Source: SZUA-35 sp963781035
GTDB taxonomy: Bacteria > Actinomycetota > Acidimicrobiia > Acidimicrobiales > SZUA-35
Direction: 5' to 3'
DNA length: 64,000 nt
Assembly: GCA_963781035.1 (NCBI GenBank)
Contig: CAWAEN010000007.1
Coordinates: forward strand, 310,001-374,000
In this document: in pieces, positions 27,754-35,661 of the stretch
How the letters are laid out: each line of letters starts with the position of its first letter
Position numbering within the stretch: the stretch's first letter is position 1
The notes under the pieces: model-generated
Told to the model about the DNA's origin: nothing
Databases searched by the model: none
The model's input: the letters and a program-made list of their open reading frames with translations, nothing else
Program-made: the position numbers and the translations under genes

Positions 27754-28919
27754 GAGAGGCAGTCATCGTCGACGCCGTCCGTACCCCTGGAGGTCGCCGC
27801 AACGGCCAACTCCAGGACTGGCACGCTGCCGAGCTCGGCGCACACGTGCTGAAGGCACTCGAGGAACGAACCGGCATCGATCCCGCCATCATCGACGACG
27901 TCATCATGGGCTGCGTCATGCAGGTCGGCGAACAGTCGCTCAACATCGGCCGCAACGCCGTCCTCACCGCAGGGTGGCCCGAGTCGGTTCCCGCCACCAC
28001 CGTCGATCGCCAGTGCGGCTCTTCACAGCAGGCGCTGCACTTCGCAGCGCAGGGCGTGATGGCCGGCGCCTATGACGTCGTCGTCGCCGCCGGAGTCGAG
28101 GTCATGACCCGGACCCCGATGGGCGCATCGATCGTGAAGGACATGGGTTTCCCCTTCCCGCAGCCGATGCTGGACCGCTACTCCGACACCGGCCTCCCGC
28201 CTCAGGGCATCGGAGCCGACATGATCGCAGACGAGTACGGCATCACTCGTGAGGATCTCGATGCCTTCGGCGCCGAGAGCCAGCGCCGCGCTGCTCAGGC
28301 GACGGCTGAAGGTCGCTTCGAGCGCGAGATCGTGCCGGTACCGATCACCATCGACGGCGAGACCGTCATGATGACCCGCGACGAGGGCATCCGCGAGGGA
28401 TCGACCGCCGAGAAGCTCGCCGGACTCAAGCCGGCCTTCAAGGAAGACGGCAAGATCACGGCCGGCAACTCGAGCCAGATCAGCGACGGCGCCTCTGCGG
28501 TGCTCGTCATGAGCGCCGAGAAGGCCAAGGAGCTCGGCCTCAAGCCCCGGGCCCGTTTCCACAGCTTCGCCGTCGTCGGCACCGATCCCGTCACCATGCT
28601 CAAGGGCCCGATCCCGGCGACGCACAAGATCCTCGAGCGCTCCGGTCTGACCATGGACGACATCGACCTCTTCGAGGTCAACGAAGCCTTCGCATCGGTC
28701 GTGCTCGCCTGGCAGAAGGAGCACAACGCCGATCTGTCCAAGACCAACGTCAACGGTGGCGCCATTGCCCTCGGCCACCCACTCGGTTCCTCGGGAACCA
28801 AGCTGATGACCACCCTGCTCAACGAACTCGAGCGCACCGGCGGCCGCTACGGCCTCCAGACCATGTGTGAAGGTGGCGGACTCGCCAACGCCACGATCAT
28901 CGAAAGGATCGAAGACTGA
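27750..28919 (+). CDS. Acetyl-CoA acetyltransferase (thiolase)
   Basis: 389 residues. Catalytic residues of a degradative or biosynthetic thiolase are all present: acyl-accepting Cys in DRQCGSSQQA (near residue 89), NEAF with the active-site loop, GGAIALGHPLGSSG with the catalytic His, and the second Cys in TMCEGGGLANA. Start ATG at 27750 overlaps the marR stop by four bases; the frame runs open upstream but similarity begins at MREAVIVDAVRTPGG. Cleaves 3-ketoacyl-CoA to acetyl-CoA in the last step of this beta-oxidation set. Confidence 0.93.
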   Translation: MREAVIVDAVRTPGGRRNGQLQDWHAAELGAHVLKALEERTGIDPAIIDDVIMGCVMQVGEQSLNIGRNAVLTAGWPESVPATTVDRQCGSSQQALHFAAQGVMAGAYDVVVAAGVEVMTRTPMGASIVKDMGFPFPQPMLDRYSDTGLPPQGIGADMIADEYGITREDLDAFGAESQRRAAQATAEGRFEREIVPVPITIDGETVMMTRDEGIREGSTAEKLAGLKPAFKEDGKITAGNSSQISDGASAVLVMSAEKAKELGLKPRARFHSFAVVGTDPVTMLKGPIPATHKILERSGLTMDDIDLFEVNEAFASVVLAWQKEHNADLSKTNVNGGAIALGHPLGSSGTKLMTTLLNELERTGGRYGLQTMCEGGGLANATIIERIED

Positions 28920-29698
28920 TGCCACGTATGAACCTGGAGGGTTCCTCCTCCATCGTCACCGGCGGTGCCTCCGGCATCGGCGAAGCCAGCGCTCGGCAGC
29001 TCGCCGCCGCGGGATCCCGTGTCGTCATCGCCGACCTCAACGAGGAGAAGGGAGCTGCCGTCGCCTCCGAGCTCGGTGGCCTCTTCGTCAAGTGTGATGT
29101 GTCGAGTGTCGAGGATGCACAGGCGGCGGTTGCCGCTGCGTCGGAGATGGGTCCGCTGCGGGCGCTCGTCAACTCGGCCGGCCTCGGCTACGCCGGGCGC
29201 ACCATCGACCGCAACAACGTTCCCATGGATCTCGAACGGTTCTCGTTCGTGATCAAGGTGAACCTGATCGGTTCGTTCAACATGCTCAGCCAGAGTGCTG
29301 CTGCCATGGCTCAGACCGAACCACTCGATGCCGACGGCGCTCGCGGCGCCATCGTCAACATGGCCTCGGCCGCAGCATTCGACGGTCAGATCGGCCAGTG
29401 CGCCTACTCGGCATCGAAGGGTGGTGTCGTCGGCATGACGCTGCCGATCGCTCGCGATCTCTCGGCAGTGGGTATTCGCGTCAACACAGTCGCCCCTGGT
29501 CTCATCGACACGCCGATCTACGGCGAGGGCGAGCAGAGCGACCAGTTCAAGGCCCACCTCGGCCAGAGCGTGCTGTTCCCCAAGCGTCTCGGCACCGGCG
29601 AGGAACTCGCCTTCGCCGTGATGGAGTGCATCACCAACCCGTACTTCAACGGCGAGACGATCCGTCTCGACGGCGGCATCCGGATGCCACCGAAGTGA
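28919..29698 (+). CDS. SDR-type 3-hydroxyacyl-CoA dehydrogenase
   Basis: 259 residues, classical SDR: TGGASGIGEA near residue 15, Asp of VVIADLN choosing NAD, NSAG, catalytic Ser in NMASAAAFDG, and YSASK. Length, the GQIGQCAYSASKGG segment and the C-terminal GGIRMPPK match type II (HSD17B10-like) 3-hydroxyacyl-CoA dehydrogenases. The ATG shares its A with the thiolase stop (TGATG). In this operon it should do the third beta-oxidation step, in place of a FadB-type dehydrogenase. Confidence 0.88.
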   Translation: MPRMNLEGSSSIVTGGASGIGEASARQLAAAGSRVVIADLNEEKGAAVASELGGLFVKCDVSSVEDAQAAVAAASEMGPLRALVNSAGLGYAGRTIDRNNVPMDLERFSFVIKVNLIGSFNMLSQSAAAMAQTEPLDADGARGAIVNMASAAAFDGQIGQCAYSASKGGVVGMTLPIARDLSAVGIRVNTVAPGLIDTPIYGEGEQSDQFKAHLGQSVLFPKRLGTGEELAFAVMECITNPYFNGETIRLDGGIRMPPK

Positions 29699-30471
29699 GT
29701 GACAACGTGACCGACGAGGCGCCTGCTGTCCTCACCGAGCGGCGAGGCCGGGTGCTCATCATCACCCTCAACCGCCCCGAGGCTCGCAACGCGATCAACG
29801 GAGCGTTGTCCCACGGCCTGTGGGACGCCACCAGGCAGCTCAACGACGATCCGGGTCTGACTGCCGGCGTGCTCACCGGCAACGGCGATGGTTTCAGTTC
29901 CGGGATGGACCTGAAGGCCTTCGCCCGTGGTGAGGACATCGGGCCGATGATGGAGTTCATCAAGGCCGGAGCCGAGAAGCCACTGATCGGCGCCATCGAA
30001 GGGTTCGCCATCGCCGGCGGACTCGAGCTGGCGCTGTCGTGTGATCTGCTGGTCGCGGCCGCTGGTGCGAAGCTCGGCATTCGTGAGGTCAAGGTCGGTC
30101 TGTTCGCGGCCGGTGGTGGCCTCATCCGGCTTCCGAGCCGGGTCGGCTACGCCAAGGCGATGGAGATGGCCATCACCGGTGACAACATCAGCGCGGAGGA
30201 GGGCCTGCAGCATGGGCTCATCTCCGAGGTCACCGAGCCCGGGAAGGCGCTGGAAGCAGCGATCGCCCTCGCCGAACGTGTAGCCCAGAATGCTCCGCTT
30301 GCCGTTGCTGCGTCCAAGAAGCTGGTGAAAGCGGCCAGCCAGGGCTACGACGAGGCAGAGTTGTGGGAGCTGCAGGCCGGGCTCATGGGGCCGGTCTTCA
30401 CCTCGAATGATGCCAAGGAAGGGCCAAAGGCGTTCGCCGAGAAGCGTGCGCCCGAGTGGACCGGCACCTGA
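29695..30471 (+). CDS. Enoyl-CoA hydratase/isomerase
   Basis: 258 residues from a GTG that overlaps the SDR stop (GTGA); a second GTG follows four codons later. Crotonase fold: RPEARNAINGAL, oxyanion-hole segment GFSSGMDLKAFA, and AIEGFAIAGGLELALSCDLLVAA. The hydratase Glu position near GLFAAGGG is not the standard pair, so isomerase or hydratase cannot be separated. With thiolase, SDR and the divergent dehydrogenase it completes a four-step beta-oxidation module. A 24-bp-stem hairpin follows. Confidence 0.88.
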   Translation: MSDNVTDEAPAVLTERRGRVLIITLNRPEARNAINGALSHGLWDATRQLNDDPGLTAGVLTGNGDGFSSGMDLKAFARGEDIGPMMEFIKAGAEKPLIGAIEGFAIAGGLELALSCDLLVAAAGAKLGIREVKVGLFAAGGGLIRLPSRVGYAKAMEMAITGDNISAEEGLQHGLISEVTEPGKALEAAIALAERVAQNAPLAVAASKKLVKAASQGYDEAELWELQAGLMGPVFTSNDAKEGPKAFAEKRAPEWTGT

Positions 30472-30483
30472 CACGTCCCCCCT

Positions 30484-30535
30484 CCGTTCTGCGGCACTGA
30501 GCCCGCACTACTGCGGGCTCAGTGCCGCAGAACGG
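30484..30535. terminator. Perfect 24-bp hairpin after the beta-oxidation operon
   Basis: Arms 30484-30507 and 30512-30535 are exact reverse complements around a 4-base loop (CTAC). The stem begins CCGTTCTGCGG. Outside it, C-rich and G-rich tracts add further pairs. It lies 12 bases after the enoyl-CoA hydratase stop, with no U tract. Most likely a terminator. Its length and perfection also fit a palindromic repeat element. Confidence 0.75.
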
Positions 30536-30593
30536 GGGATGAGGTCTCCAGTCGGGAACGGATCGGCCGATACTTGGGAGACGGAGGTCTTCC

Positions 30594-31445
30594 ATGTCCC
30601 TCAACGTTCCCTCATCGCCACGATCACCTGTTGCCATCTTCACCGATGCCGACATGGACGCGCTGGCGTCGATCGTCGACCGGGATGTCGAGGAACTCAC
30701 CGATGAGCTGCAGCGCCGGCCCTGGCATCTCCACGATCTGCTGACCGAGCCGGAGACAGCGTCGGCCGTGCTCGGTGGTGGAGATCAACCGGTCGTGTTC
30801 GTCTCGCCACTGCTCTTCTTCGCGGTTCTGGTGCACCGCGTGGCCGACGAAGTGGTGTCTGCCCAGTGGGTCGGCGAGTGGATGGGACCCAAGAGCCGTC
30901 TGCCAGTGTTCGATGTCGCACCGCTGGTCGACTTCATCCAGCGGCCGACCCGGTTGCTGCATCTCGCCCGCGTCCTGACTTCGTTCGCCGCTCCATCGGC
31001 GTCCGATCTCCCCGTCCCGGTCGATCTCCTCGATCTCGACGGTCTCGTCGACTGGCTGCGGTCGGTCGATCCGGACCAACAATCCGTCCTGCTCGAGCGA
31101 ATGGGTGACGTCGCCCTGTTCCTGGCCGGTGTGTGCGCCGACAACACCGGCAGCCAAGTCCTGACGGCTGGTGATGCGCACCGGCTCGGTCAGTCGGTCG
31201 GCCTGTCGGCCTCTGAGGTTCTCGACCTGATCGATCCCGGTTCGGTCAGCCCCGGCCTCGATGCGTTGGAGGCACTCAGCGCTCGGTGGTACTCGGCCGC
31301 TGCGATCCAGCCGGGGTGTGCCCACCCGTCGCTCACGTTCGACCTGGCGAGACACATCCGCCCGGCGAGACGGTTCCTGAATCACCTCGCCGACACACAT
31401 CTGCATCCAGGAAACGGAACGCTGGGTTTCGGGCTGCTCGCCTGA
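30594..31445 (+). CDS. Conserved-looking protein of unknown function
   Basis: 283 residues; ATG with GGAGG eight bases upstream. I recognise no family. It has no signal peptide and only one moderately hydrophobic stretch (QPVVFVSPLLFFAVLVHRVAD, near residues 64-84), which is more like a buried helix than a membrane segment. Acidic N-terminus, leucine-rich middle (PVPVDLLDLDGLVDWLRSVD) and His-containing C-terminus (LADTHLHPGNGTLGFG). Cytoplasmic and mostly helical by composition. Two smaller unknown genes follow after 130 bases. Confidence 0.7.
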   Translation: MSLNVPSSPRSPVAIFTDADMDALASIVDRDVEELTDELQRRPWHLHDLLTEPETASAVLGGGDQPVVFVSPLLFFAVLVHRVADEVVSAQWVGEWMGPKSRLPVFDVAPLVDFIQRPTRLLHLARVLTSFAAPSASDLPVPVDLLDLDGLVDWLRSVDPDQQSVLLERMGDVALFLAGVCADNTGSQVLTAGDAHRLGQSVGLSASEVLDLIDPGSVSPGLDALEALSARWYSAAAIQPGCAHPSLTFDLARHIRPARRFLNHLADTHLHPGNGTLGFGLLA

Positions 31446-31576
31446 GCGGCATCACGGCCCCTAGCCGCTCCCCCATGGACCCTGGTCATCCCCGATTCGG
31501 GCCTCGTCGATCGTTTCTAGTTTCTCCATCATCACCTGGCGACCACGGGGGCCGCCGACGACAGGGAGAAACCGAC

Positions 31577-31903
31577 ATGACGATCTACGAAACCACCCCA
31601 TTCGAATCGAGTGACATCGGAACCGGCTGGACGGCCGATGCCGTGGAGACCTGCGATGCCTTCTGGTCGACGGTCACCGACCACGACGGCCCGGGCGCCA
31701 TTTCCTTCGATCGCTGCGTCGACTGGCTGCTCGACCTCTACCACGTCACCAGCGACCCGCAACTCCGCTGCCTCATCACCGAAGTGCTCGACGATCTCCG
31801 AGCCATCGGGCCAGTGACCGGCGACTTCGAAGACGTGGTCCTCGGCGCCTTGGCCTCGGTCGAAGCCGCCTTCGAGATCGTTCACGGAACAGACGTCCGA
31901 TGA
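31577..31903 (+). CDS. Small acidic protein of unknown function
   Basis: 108 residues, strongly acidic, mostly helical (SFDRCVDWLLDLYHVTS, LITEVLDDLRAIGP). The ATG at 31577 has AGGGAG about 8 bases upstream, which fixes the start despite an open frame reaching back to 31286. No motif recognised. The stop overlaps the next start by four bases (ATGA), so the two small proteins are probably made together and may interact. Confidence 0.68.
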   Translation: MTIYETTPFESSDIGTGWTADAVETCDAFWSTVTDHDGPGAISFDRCVDWLLDLYHVTSDPQLRCLITEVLDDLRAIGPVTGDFEDVVLGALASVEAAFEIVHGTDVR

Positions 31904-32130
31904 GCAACCTCGCACTGGTCGACGACGGCAACGACGAGATCGCTGCGGCTTCTCCGGCCGTCGATCGTCCCGAGACGGATTCCACGGTCGAGATCACGAT
32001 CACCGAACTGGTTGCCATCGAAGAGCGGCTGGCCCATCAGGCCCACCTCGGCGATCTGCATCCCGCTCACGCCCGGCGCCTCGCCGCCGTGACAGCCGAA
32101 CTCGATCGCCGCTGGTCGGCCCACGCCTGA
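31900..32130 (+). CDS. Very small protein of unknown function
   Basis: 76 residues, start overlapping the preceding stop. An acidic disordered N-terminus is followed by a long amphipathic helix (ITELVAIEERLAHQAHLGDL) that could be a coiled coil. No domain recognised. Its coupling to the 108-residue gene is the main support that it is real. Confidence 0.6.
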   Translation: MSNLALVDDGNDEIAAASPAVDRPETDSTVEITITELVAIEERLAHQAHLGDLHPAHARRLAAVTAELDRRWSAHA

Positions 32131-32156
32131 TCGGCCGAGATCAGATCGGGACGGGA

Positions 32157-32957
32157 TCAGATCTGATCGAAGTCGCCGCCGCGGCCTTTGCCGGCGGCGA
32201 ATCGGCGGGCCCCCTCGATGCCTTCGGCCGCCACCATGCGTCGGCTCCCTTCCCATTCCTGCACGAGCGCCTCCCGCAGCGGCAGTCCGTGCTGAGCAAT
32301 CGCCGACCGCCGATCTGCCCGCATGCATTGCTGGGGAAATCGGGCGATGTCGGCGGCGAGCGCCTCGGCCCGCGATCGTGACTCCCCGTGGGGAACCACG
32401 TATTCGCACAATCCGATTCGCTCGCACTCCTCAGCCATCACCTGTCGGCCGGTCAGGATCAGATCCATCGCCCGCCCCTGGCCAACCAAACGAGGAAGAC
32501 GGACCGTCCCGCCGTCGATGAGCGGGACACCCCATCGTCGGCAGTACACCCCCATGTACGCCGTGTCCTCCATGACCCGCAGGTCGGCCCACATCGCCAG
32601 TTCCATGCCGCCGGCAACCGCCGGTCCCCCGATCGCAGCGATCACCGGTTTGGACAACTCGAGGCGACTCGGGCCCATCGGGCCCCTGGTGTGCTCGCCG
32701 GGTTCCTCGGGGAAGACCAACCTCTCGACACCGTTGTCTCCGTCGGACAACGAGGCCGCTTGCTTCAGATCCCAGCCGGCGCAGAACGCACCTCCCTCGC
32801 CCCAGAACACCGCAACCGAGGCACTGTCGTCGCGATCGAACTCGACGAACGCCTCGAACAGCTCACGAGCGCTCGTTGCGTCCATCGCGTTCCTGGCCTC
32901 GGGGCGGGAATGGATGATGGTCCACACCGGTCCGTTCTTCTCGACTCGCACCGTCAT
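32157..32957 (-). CDS. Enoyl-CoA hydratase/isomerase family protein
   Basis: 266 residues from the ATG at 32957 (MTVRVEKNGPVWTII). The frame is open 21 codons further, but that stretch is a translated 15-bp tandem duplication. Crotonase motifs: RPEARNAMDATSA, GGAFCAGWDLKQA as oxyanion-hole segment, and AAIGGPAVAGGMELAMWADLR. The segment YCRRWGVPLIDGGTVRLPRL with its Asp is typical of the CaiD/crotonase-like group seen in actinobacteria. The acyl substrate is unknown. It converges on the 76-residue gene and is separate from the main beta-oxidation operon. Confidence 0.87.
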   Translation of the reverse strand: MTVRVEKNGPVWTIIHSRPEARNAMDATSARELFEAFVEFDRDDSASVAVFWGEGGAFCAGWDLKQAASLSDGDNGVERLVFPEEPGEHTRGPMGPSRLELSKPVIAAIGGPAVAGGMELAMWADLRVMEDTAYMGVYCRRWGVPLIDGGTVRLPRLVGQGRAMDLILTGRQVMAEECERIGLCEYVVPHGESRSRAEALAADIARFPQQCMRADRRSAIAQHGLPLREALVQEWEGSRRMVAAEGIEGARRFAAGKGRGGDFDQI

Positions 32958-32970
32958 GCTCGCACCGTCG

Positions 32971-33000
32971 CTGTTGCTCCTGTCACTGTCGCTCCTGTCA
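32971..33000. repeat. 15-bp direct duplication upstream of the enoyl-CoA hydratase start
   Basis: CTGTTGCTCCTGTCA and CTGTCGCTCCTGTCA lie head to tail, 14 of 15 identical, about 14 bases upstream of the likely start at 32957. Read through in frame it would give a Ser/Asp-rich repeat, which argues that the longer start is not used. Confidence 0.8.
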
Positions 33001-33160
33001 GATCGTTCCTTCGTCGGCATACTGCCTCATCGAATCCGACTCCGACCACCCACCTCCCGGCGCCAGGGTCGTCCGCGGCCCCCGGGATCGGTCGCCGCTG
33101 AGCCGCGCCCTCTGGCTGAGCGTCGGTTGGATCGCGGTCGCGCTCGGCGGCATCGGGGTC

Positions 33161-33481
33161 GTGGTACCCGGACTACCGACGACGGGTTTCATGGTCTTCG
33201 CTGCGTCCTGCTTCGCGAAGTCGAGCCCCAGATTCGAACGGTGGATCCTCGACCTCCCAGGGGTGGGCCCCCATGTCCGCGCCTATCGAGACGGCGAGGG
33301 CATGCCACGACGGGCGAAGATCACTGCGCTGACGATGATGACACTCGCCGTCGGGTTCGCAGCCGGATTCGCCGTCCAGATCCTCTGGCTGCGGCTCGTG
33401 ATCCTCGCTGCCGGAGTCATCGGGTGGTGGTTCCTTCTCGTTCGTGTCCCGACCAGCCCACCGATTCCGGACCAACACTGA
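33161..33481 (+). CDS. DUF454 (YbaN-like) small membrane protein, 5' end uncertain
   Basis: 106 residues from a GTG at 33161. It matches the DUF454/YbaN family: LPTTGFMVFAASCFAKSSPRF, WILDLPGVGPHVRAYRD, then two hydrophobic helices. Family members are about 20 residues longer. The missing first helix (LSRALWLSVGWIAVALGG) is present in frame upstream from about 33098 but has no ATG, GTG or TTG. Either an unusual start or a nearby indel hides the true start. Function of the family is not established. Confidence 0.75.
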   Translation: MVPGLPTTGFMVFAASCFAKSSPRFERWILDLPGVGPHVRAYRDGEGMPRRAKITALTMMTLAVGFAAGFAVQILWLRLVILAAGVIGWWFLLVRVPTSPPIPDQH

Positions 33482-33505
33482 CCTGATCAGCACTGACCTG
33501 ACCAG
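33476..33505. repeat. 15-bp direct duplication over the DUF454 stop codon
   Basis: CACTGACCTGATCAG and CACTGACCTGACCAG lie head to tail with one difference. The first copy contains the TGA stop; the second places another TGA in the same frame. Confidence 0.85.
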
Positions 33506-33616
33506 TACATCCGCCTCCGGAGGCGGTGGGCGATCCGGTAGGCGGCGACGAGCACGATGATCGACGCCAGGCCGACAACGTCGAGCCCACGTTGGTGCAG
33601 CGGTTCGAGATCGCGA

Positions 33617-34132
33617 TCACGAACCGCCGTGGCAGTGTTTGTACTTCTTGCCGGAACCGCACGGGCAAGGTTGGTTGCGGCCGACCGGCTCCATGGCGCC
33701 GAAATCGTCGACGACCGCCGTCCGGATGGTTGCGCCCCGAAGACCGCCCATCGACGCTGCGCTCGCGATGGTCAGCTCGGCGAACCCTGATTCAGCCGCC
33801 GACGGAGCGAGGAACATGGCACAGCTGCCGTCCTGTCGTGCGTTGTCGAGCCATGACGGTGACAGATCGGGAACGACTGCCTTGGCGAGACCCTCGCCGA
33901 GAGGATTCACCACCACGACATCGTGCTTTCGCACCTCGCACGTCCATCCCAGCGCATGGCCGAGATTGGATTCGATCGATCCGTCGACGGACGGCCAGTC
34001 GGCTGGGAGGTCGGCGTCGAGCGTGATGACGAGACCGGCGCGTGGCGATGCGATCGTCCGCAGGAGGCTCGTGGCGATTGCGGGGCGACCCGAACCCGCC
34101 GGTCGAATGTCGCTGCCGCCGCTCTGTGTCAT
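33617..34132 (-). CDS. SEC-C motif protein
   Basis: 171 residues ending in PCPCGSGKKYKHCHGGS, the zinc-binding SEC-C motif found at the SecA C-terminus and in many stand-alone proteins. The N-terminal 145 residues are a separate domain (LDADLPADWPSVDGSIESN, VRKHDVVVVNPLGEGLAKAV) that I do not recognise. SEC-C tails bind zinc and can contact SecB or ribosomes; the role here is unknown. It is the same strand as the PNPOx-like gene 32 bases upstream and may be in one operon with it. Confidence 0.78.
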   Translation of the reverse strand: MTQSGGSDIRPAGSGRPAIATSLLRTIASPRAGLVITLDADLPADWPSVDGSIESNLGHALGWTCEVRKHDVVVVNPLGEGLAKAVVPDLSPSWLDNARQDGSCAMFLAPSAAESGFAELTIASAASMGGLRGATIRTAVVDDFGAMEPVGRNQPCPCGSGKKYKHCHGGS

Positions 34133-34149
34133 ACGAACAGACCGTAGCC

Positions 34150-34177
34150 CTCAGTCGTCTGAGCTCAGTCGTCAGAG
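34150..34177. repeat. 14-bp direct duplication over the PNPOx-like gene stop codon
   Basis: CTCAGTCGTCTGAG and CTCAGTCGTCAGAG lie head to tail, 13 of 14 identical. The second copy carries the minus-strand stop at 34165-34167 and the first carries another TGA complement. Confidence 0.85.
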
Positions 34178-34590
34178 TCCTCGGGGATTCGGCGACCGCT
34201 GATCTCCTCGACGTCGATTCGAACGAAGCGGTCCTTGCGGCCGCTGGCCCATGTCTCGACCGCCGATGCCTCTGCTTCGAGCAGGTCATCGAGGCGCTCG
34301 AGCTCGTGGGCGGTCCCGTGGATGACGATACTCCAACCGTGGTGGACCTGATCGTCGAACTCGTCGATCTCGAACGCGACACCAGCCCCCAGTGTCGCTG
34401 CGGCCAGCTTCACGCCGGGAGCCGTGCGGAGCAGCAGCCCTCGACCCACGACGCGATAGTTGACCGGGAAGATGTCGGGCCGGTTCTTGATCGACACCGC
34501 CAAGCGACCGATCGACTTCGTCGCAGCGAGGGCCCAGCACTCCTCTTCGTCGATGATGTCCAGGCCTGTTCGCTCGATCATGGGCCCCAT
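34165..34590 (-). CDS. Pyridoxamine 5'-phosphate oxidase-like split-barrel protein
   Basis: 141 residues; a second ATG lies three codons in. The fold is the FMN/F420-binding split barrel: ALAATKSIGRLAVSIKNRP, then DIFPVNYRVVGRGLLLRTA, GAGVAFEIDEFD and HGWSIVIHGTAHEL. This pattern is common in actinobacterial nitroreductase-like or F420-binding PNPOx-family proteins. Cofactor and substrate cannot be assigned from the sequence. It is divergent from the ornithine-cyclodeaminase-like gene. Confidence 0.85.
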   Translation of the reverse strand: MGPMIERTGLDIIDEEECWALAATKSIGRLAVSIKNRPDIFPVNYRVVGRGLLLRTAPGVKLAAATLGAGVAFEIDEFDDQVHHGWSIVIHGTAHELERLDDLLEAEASAVETWASGRKDRFVRIDVEEISGRRIPEDSDD

Positions 34591-34700
34591 CGTGCCCAGG
34601 TGTGCCGTGGACTCGCAAGTGCCGAACGTCCTTTGCCGCCTTGCTCACAGCCGTCGTCCGATCAACACTGCGAGGACCGCTCGACCTTTCGAGGAGTTTC

Positions 34701-35661
34701 ATGCAGTACATCGGACCGGATGCACGTCGCCGCCGCACTTCCGTGGCACACGTTGATCGAAGCCATCGAGACGACGCTGATCGATCCGGGCGCGTGTGCG
34801 CCCGAGCGGACGGTGCACAGCGTCCCGGTTGGAGACGGGCGACCCGATGCATCACTGTTGCTGAAGCCGGGTTGGGTCGTCGGCGACGTGATCGCGGTCA
34901 AGGTCGTCATGTTCTTCCCGACAACGGGGCATTTGGGCGCCCGACCGTCAACGGCGGCGTCCTGCTGCTCGACGGTTCGACCGGCGAGCTGATCGGGGCG
35001 TGCGACGGCAACGAGCTCACAGCTCGAAGGACGGCCGCAGCGTCAGCTGTCGCTGCCAAACGACTGGCCAGACACGATGCGCGCCGACTGCTCGTGATCG
35101 GCACGGGGGCACTGGCCCCGATGGTGGCGCAGGCCCACGCTGCGGTTCGCTCGTACGACACCATCGAGATCTGGGGCCGATCGAGCGCCAGGCGCATCAC
35201 GCGTCGTCGAGGTACTGCACGAGTACGGCCTCGTGGCCGCCACCGTCGCCGAGGACCTCGACCGGAGTGTTGCTGCAGCCGACGTGATCTCGGCCGTGAC
35301 CGGTGCCACCGAGCCGTTGATCAGAGGCACGTTGCTCCGGGCCGGCACTCACGTCGACCTGATCGGAGGTTTCACGCCGTCGATGCGCGAGGCGGACGAC
35401 GACGTCATCAGACGGGCATCGATCTATGTCGACTCACGAACCGATGGTGTCCTGGCCGGCGACCTCGCCCAACCGCTCGATGACGGGCTCATCACGATGG
35501 AGGACATCGTCGGTGATCTCGTTCAGCTGATCGACGGATCGAGCGCCGGCCGGATCGGTGAGACGCAGATCACGATGTTCAAGTCGGCCGGCATCGCCCT
35601 CGAGGATGTTGCTGCCGCTCGATTGGTCTTCGAGAACGACCGGCCTCAGACCACCGGCTGA
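34701..35661 (+). CDS. Ornithine cyclodeaminase / mu-crystallin family protein, three frameshifts
   Basis: Start ATG at 34701 has GAGGAG upstream and gives MQYIGPDA, the usual N-terminus of this family. The frame then shifts near 34728 to ALPWHTLIEAIETTLID, again at the CCC at 34917-34919 (one added C gives FFPDNGAFGRPTVNGG), and again near 35200. After the third shift it reads VVEVLHEYGLVAATVAEDLD through to the stop. The Rossmann motif LLVIGTGALAPM and the DLIGGFTPSMRE block identify an NAD(P)-dependent enzyme: ornithine cyclodeaminase, alanine dehydrogenase or ketimine reductase. Motifs remain intact around each break. Its last 16 bases overlap tail to tail with the secreted-protein gene. 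Confidence 0.8.

Noticed and set aside
33487..33616. Possible small membrane protein on the minus strand (hydrophobic GLASIIVLVAAYRIAH)
   Set aside because: The frame has no ATG, GTG or TTG start and no ribosome site, and overlaps a duplicated stop region.
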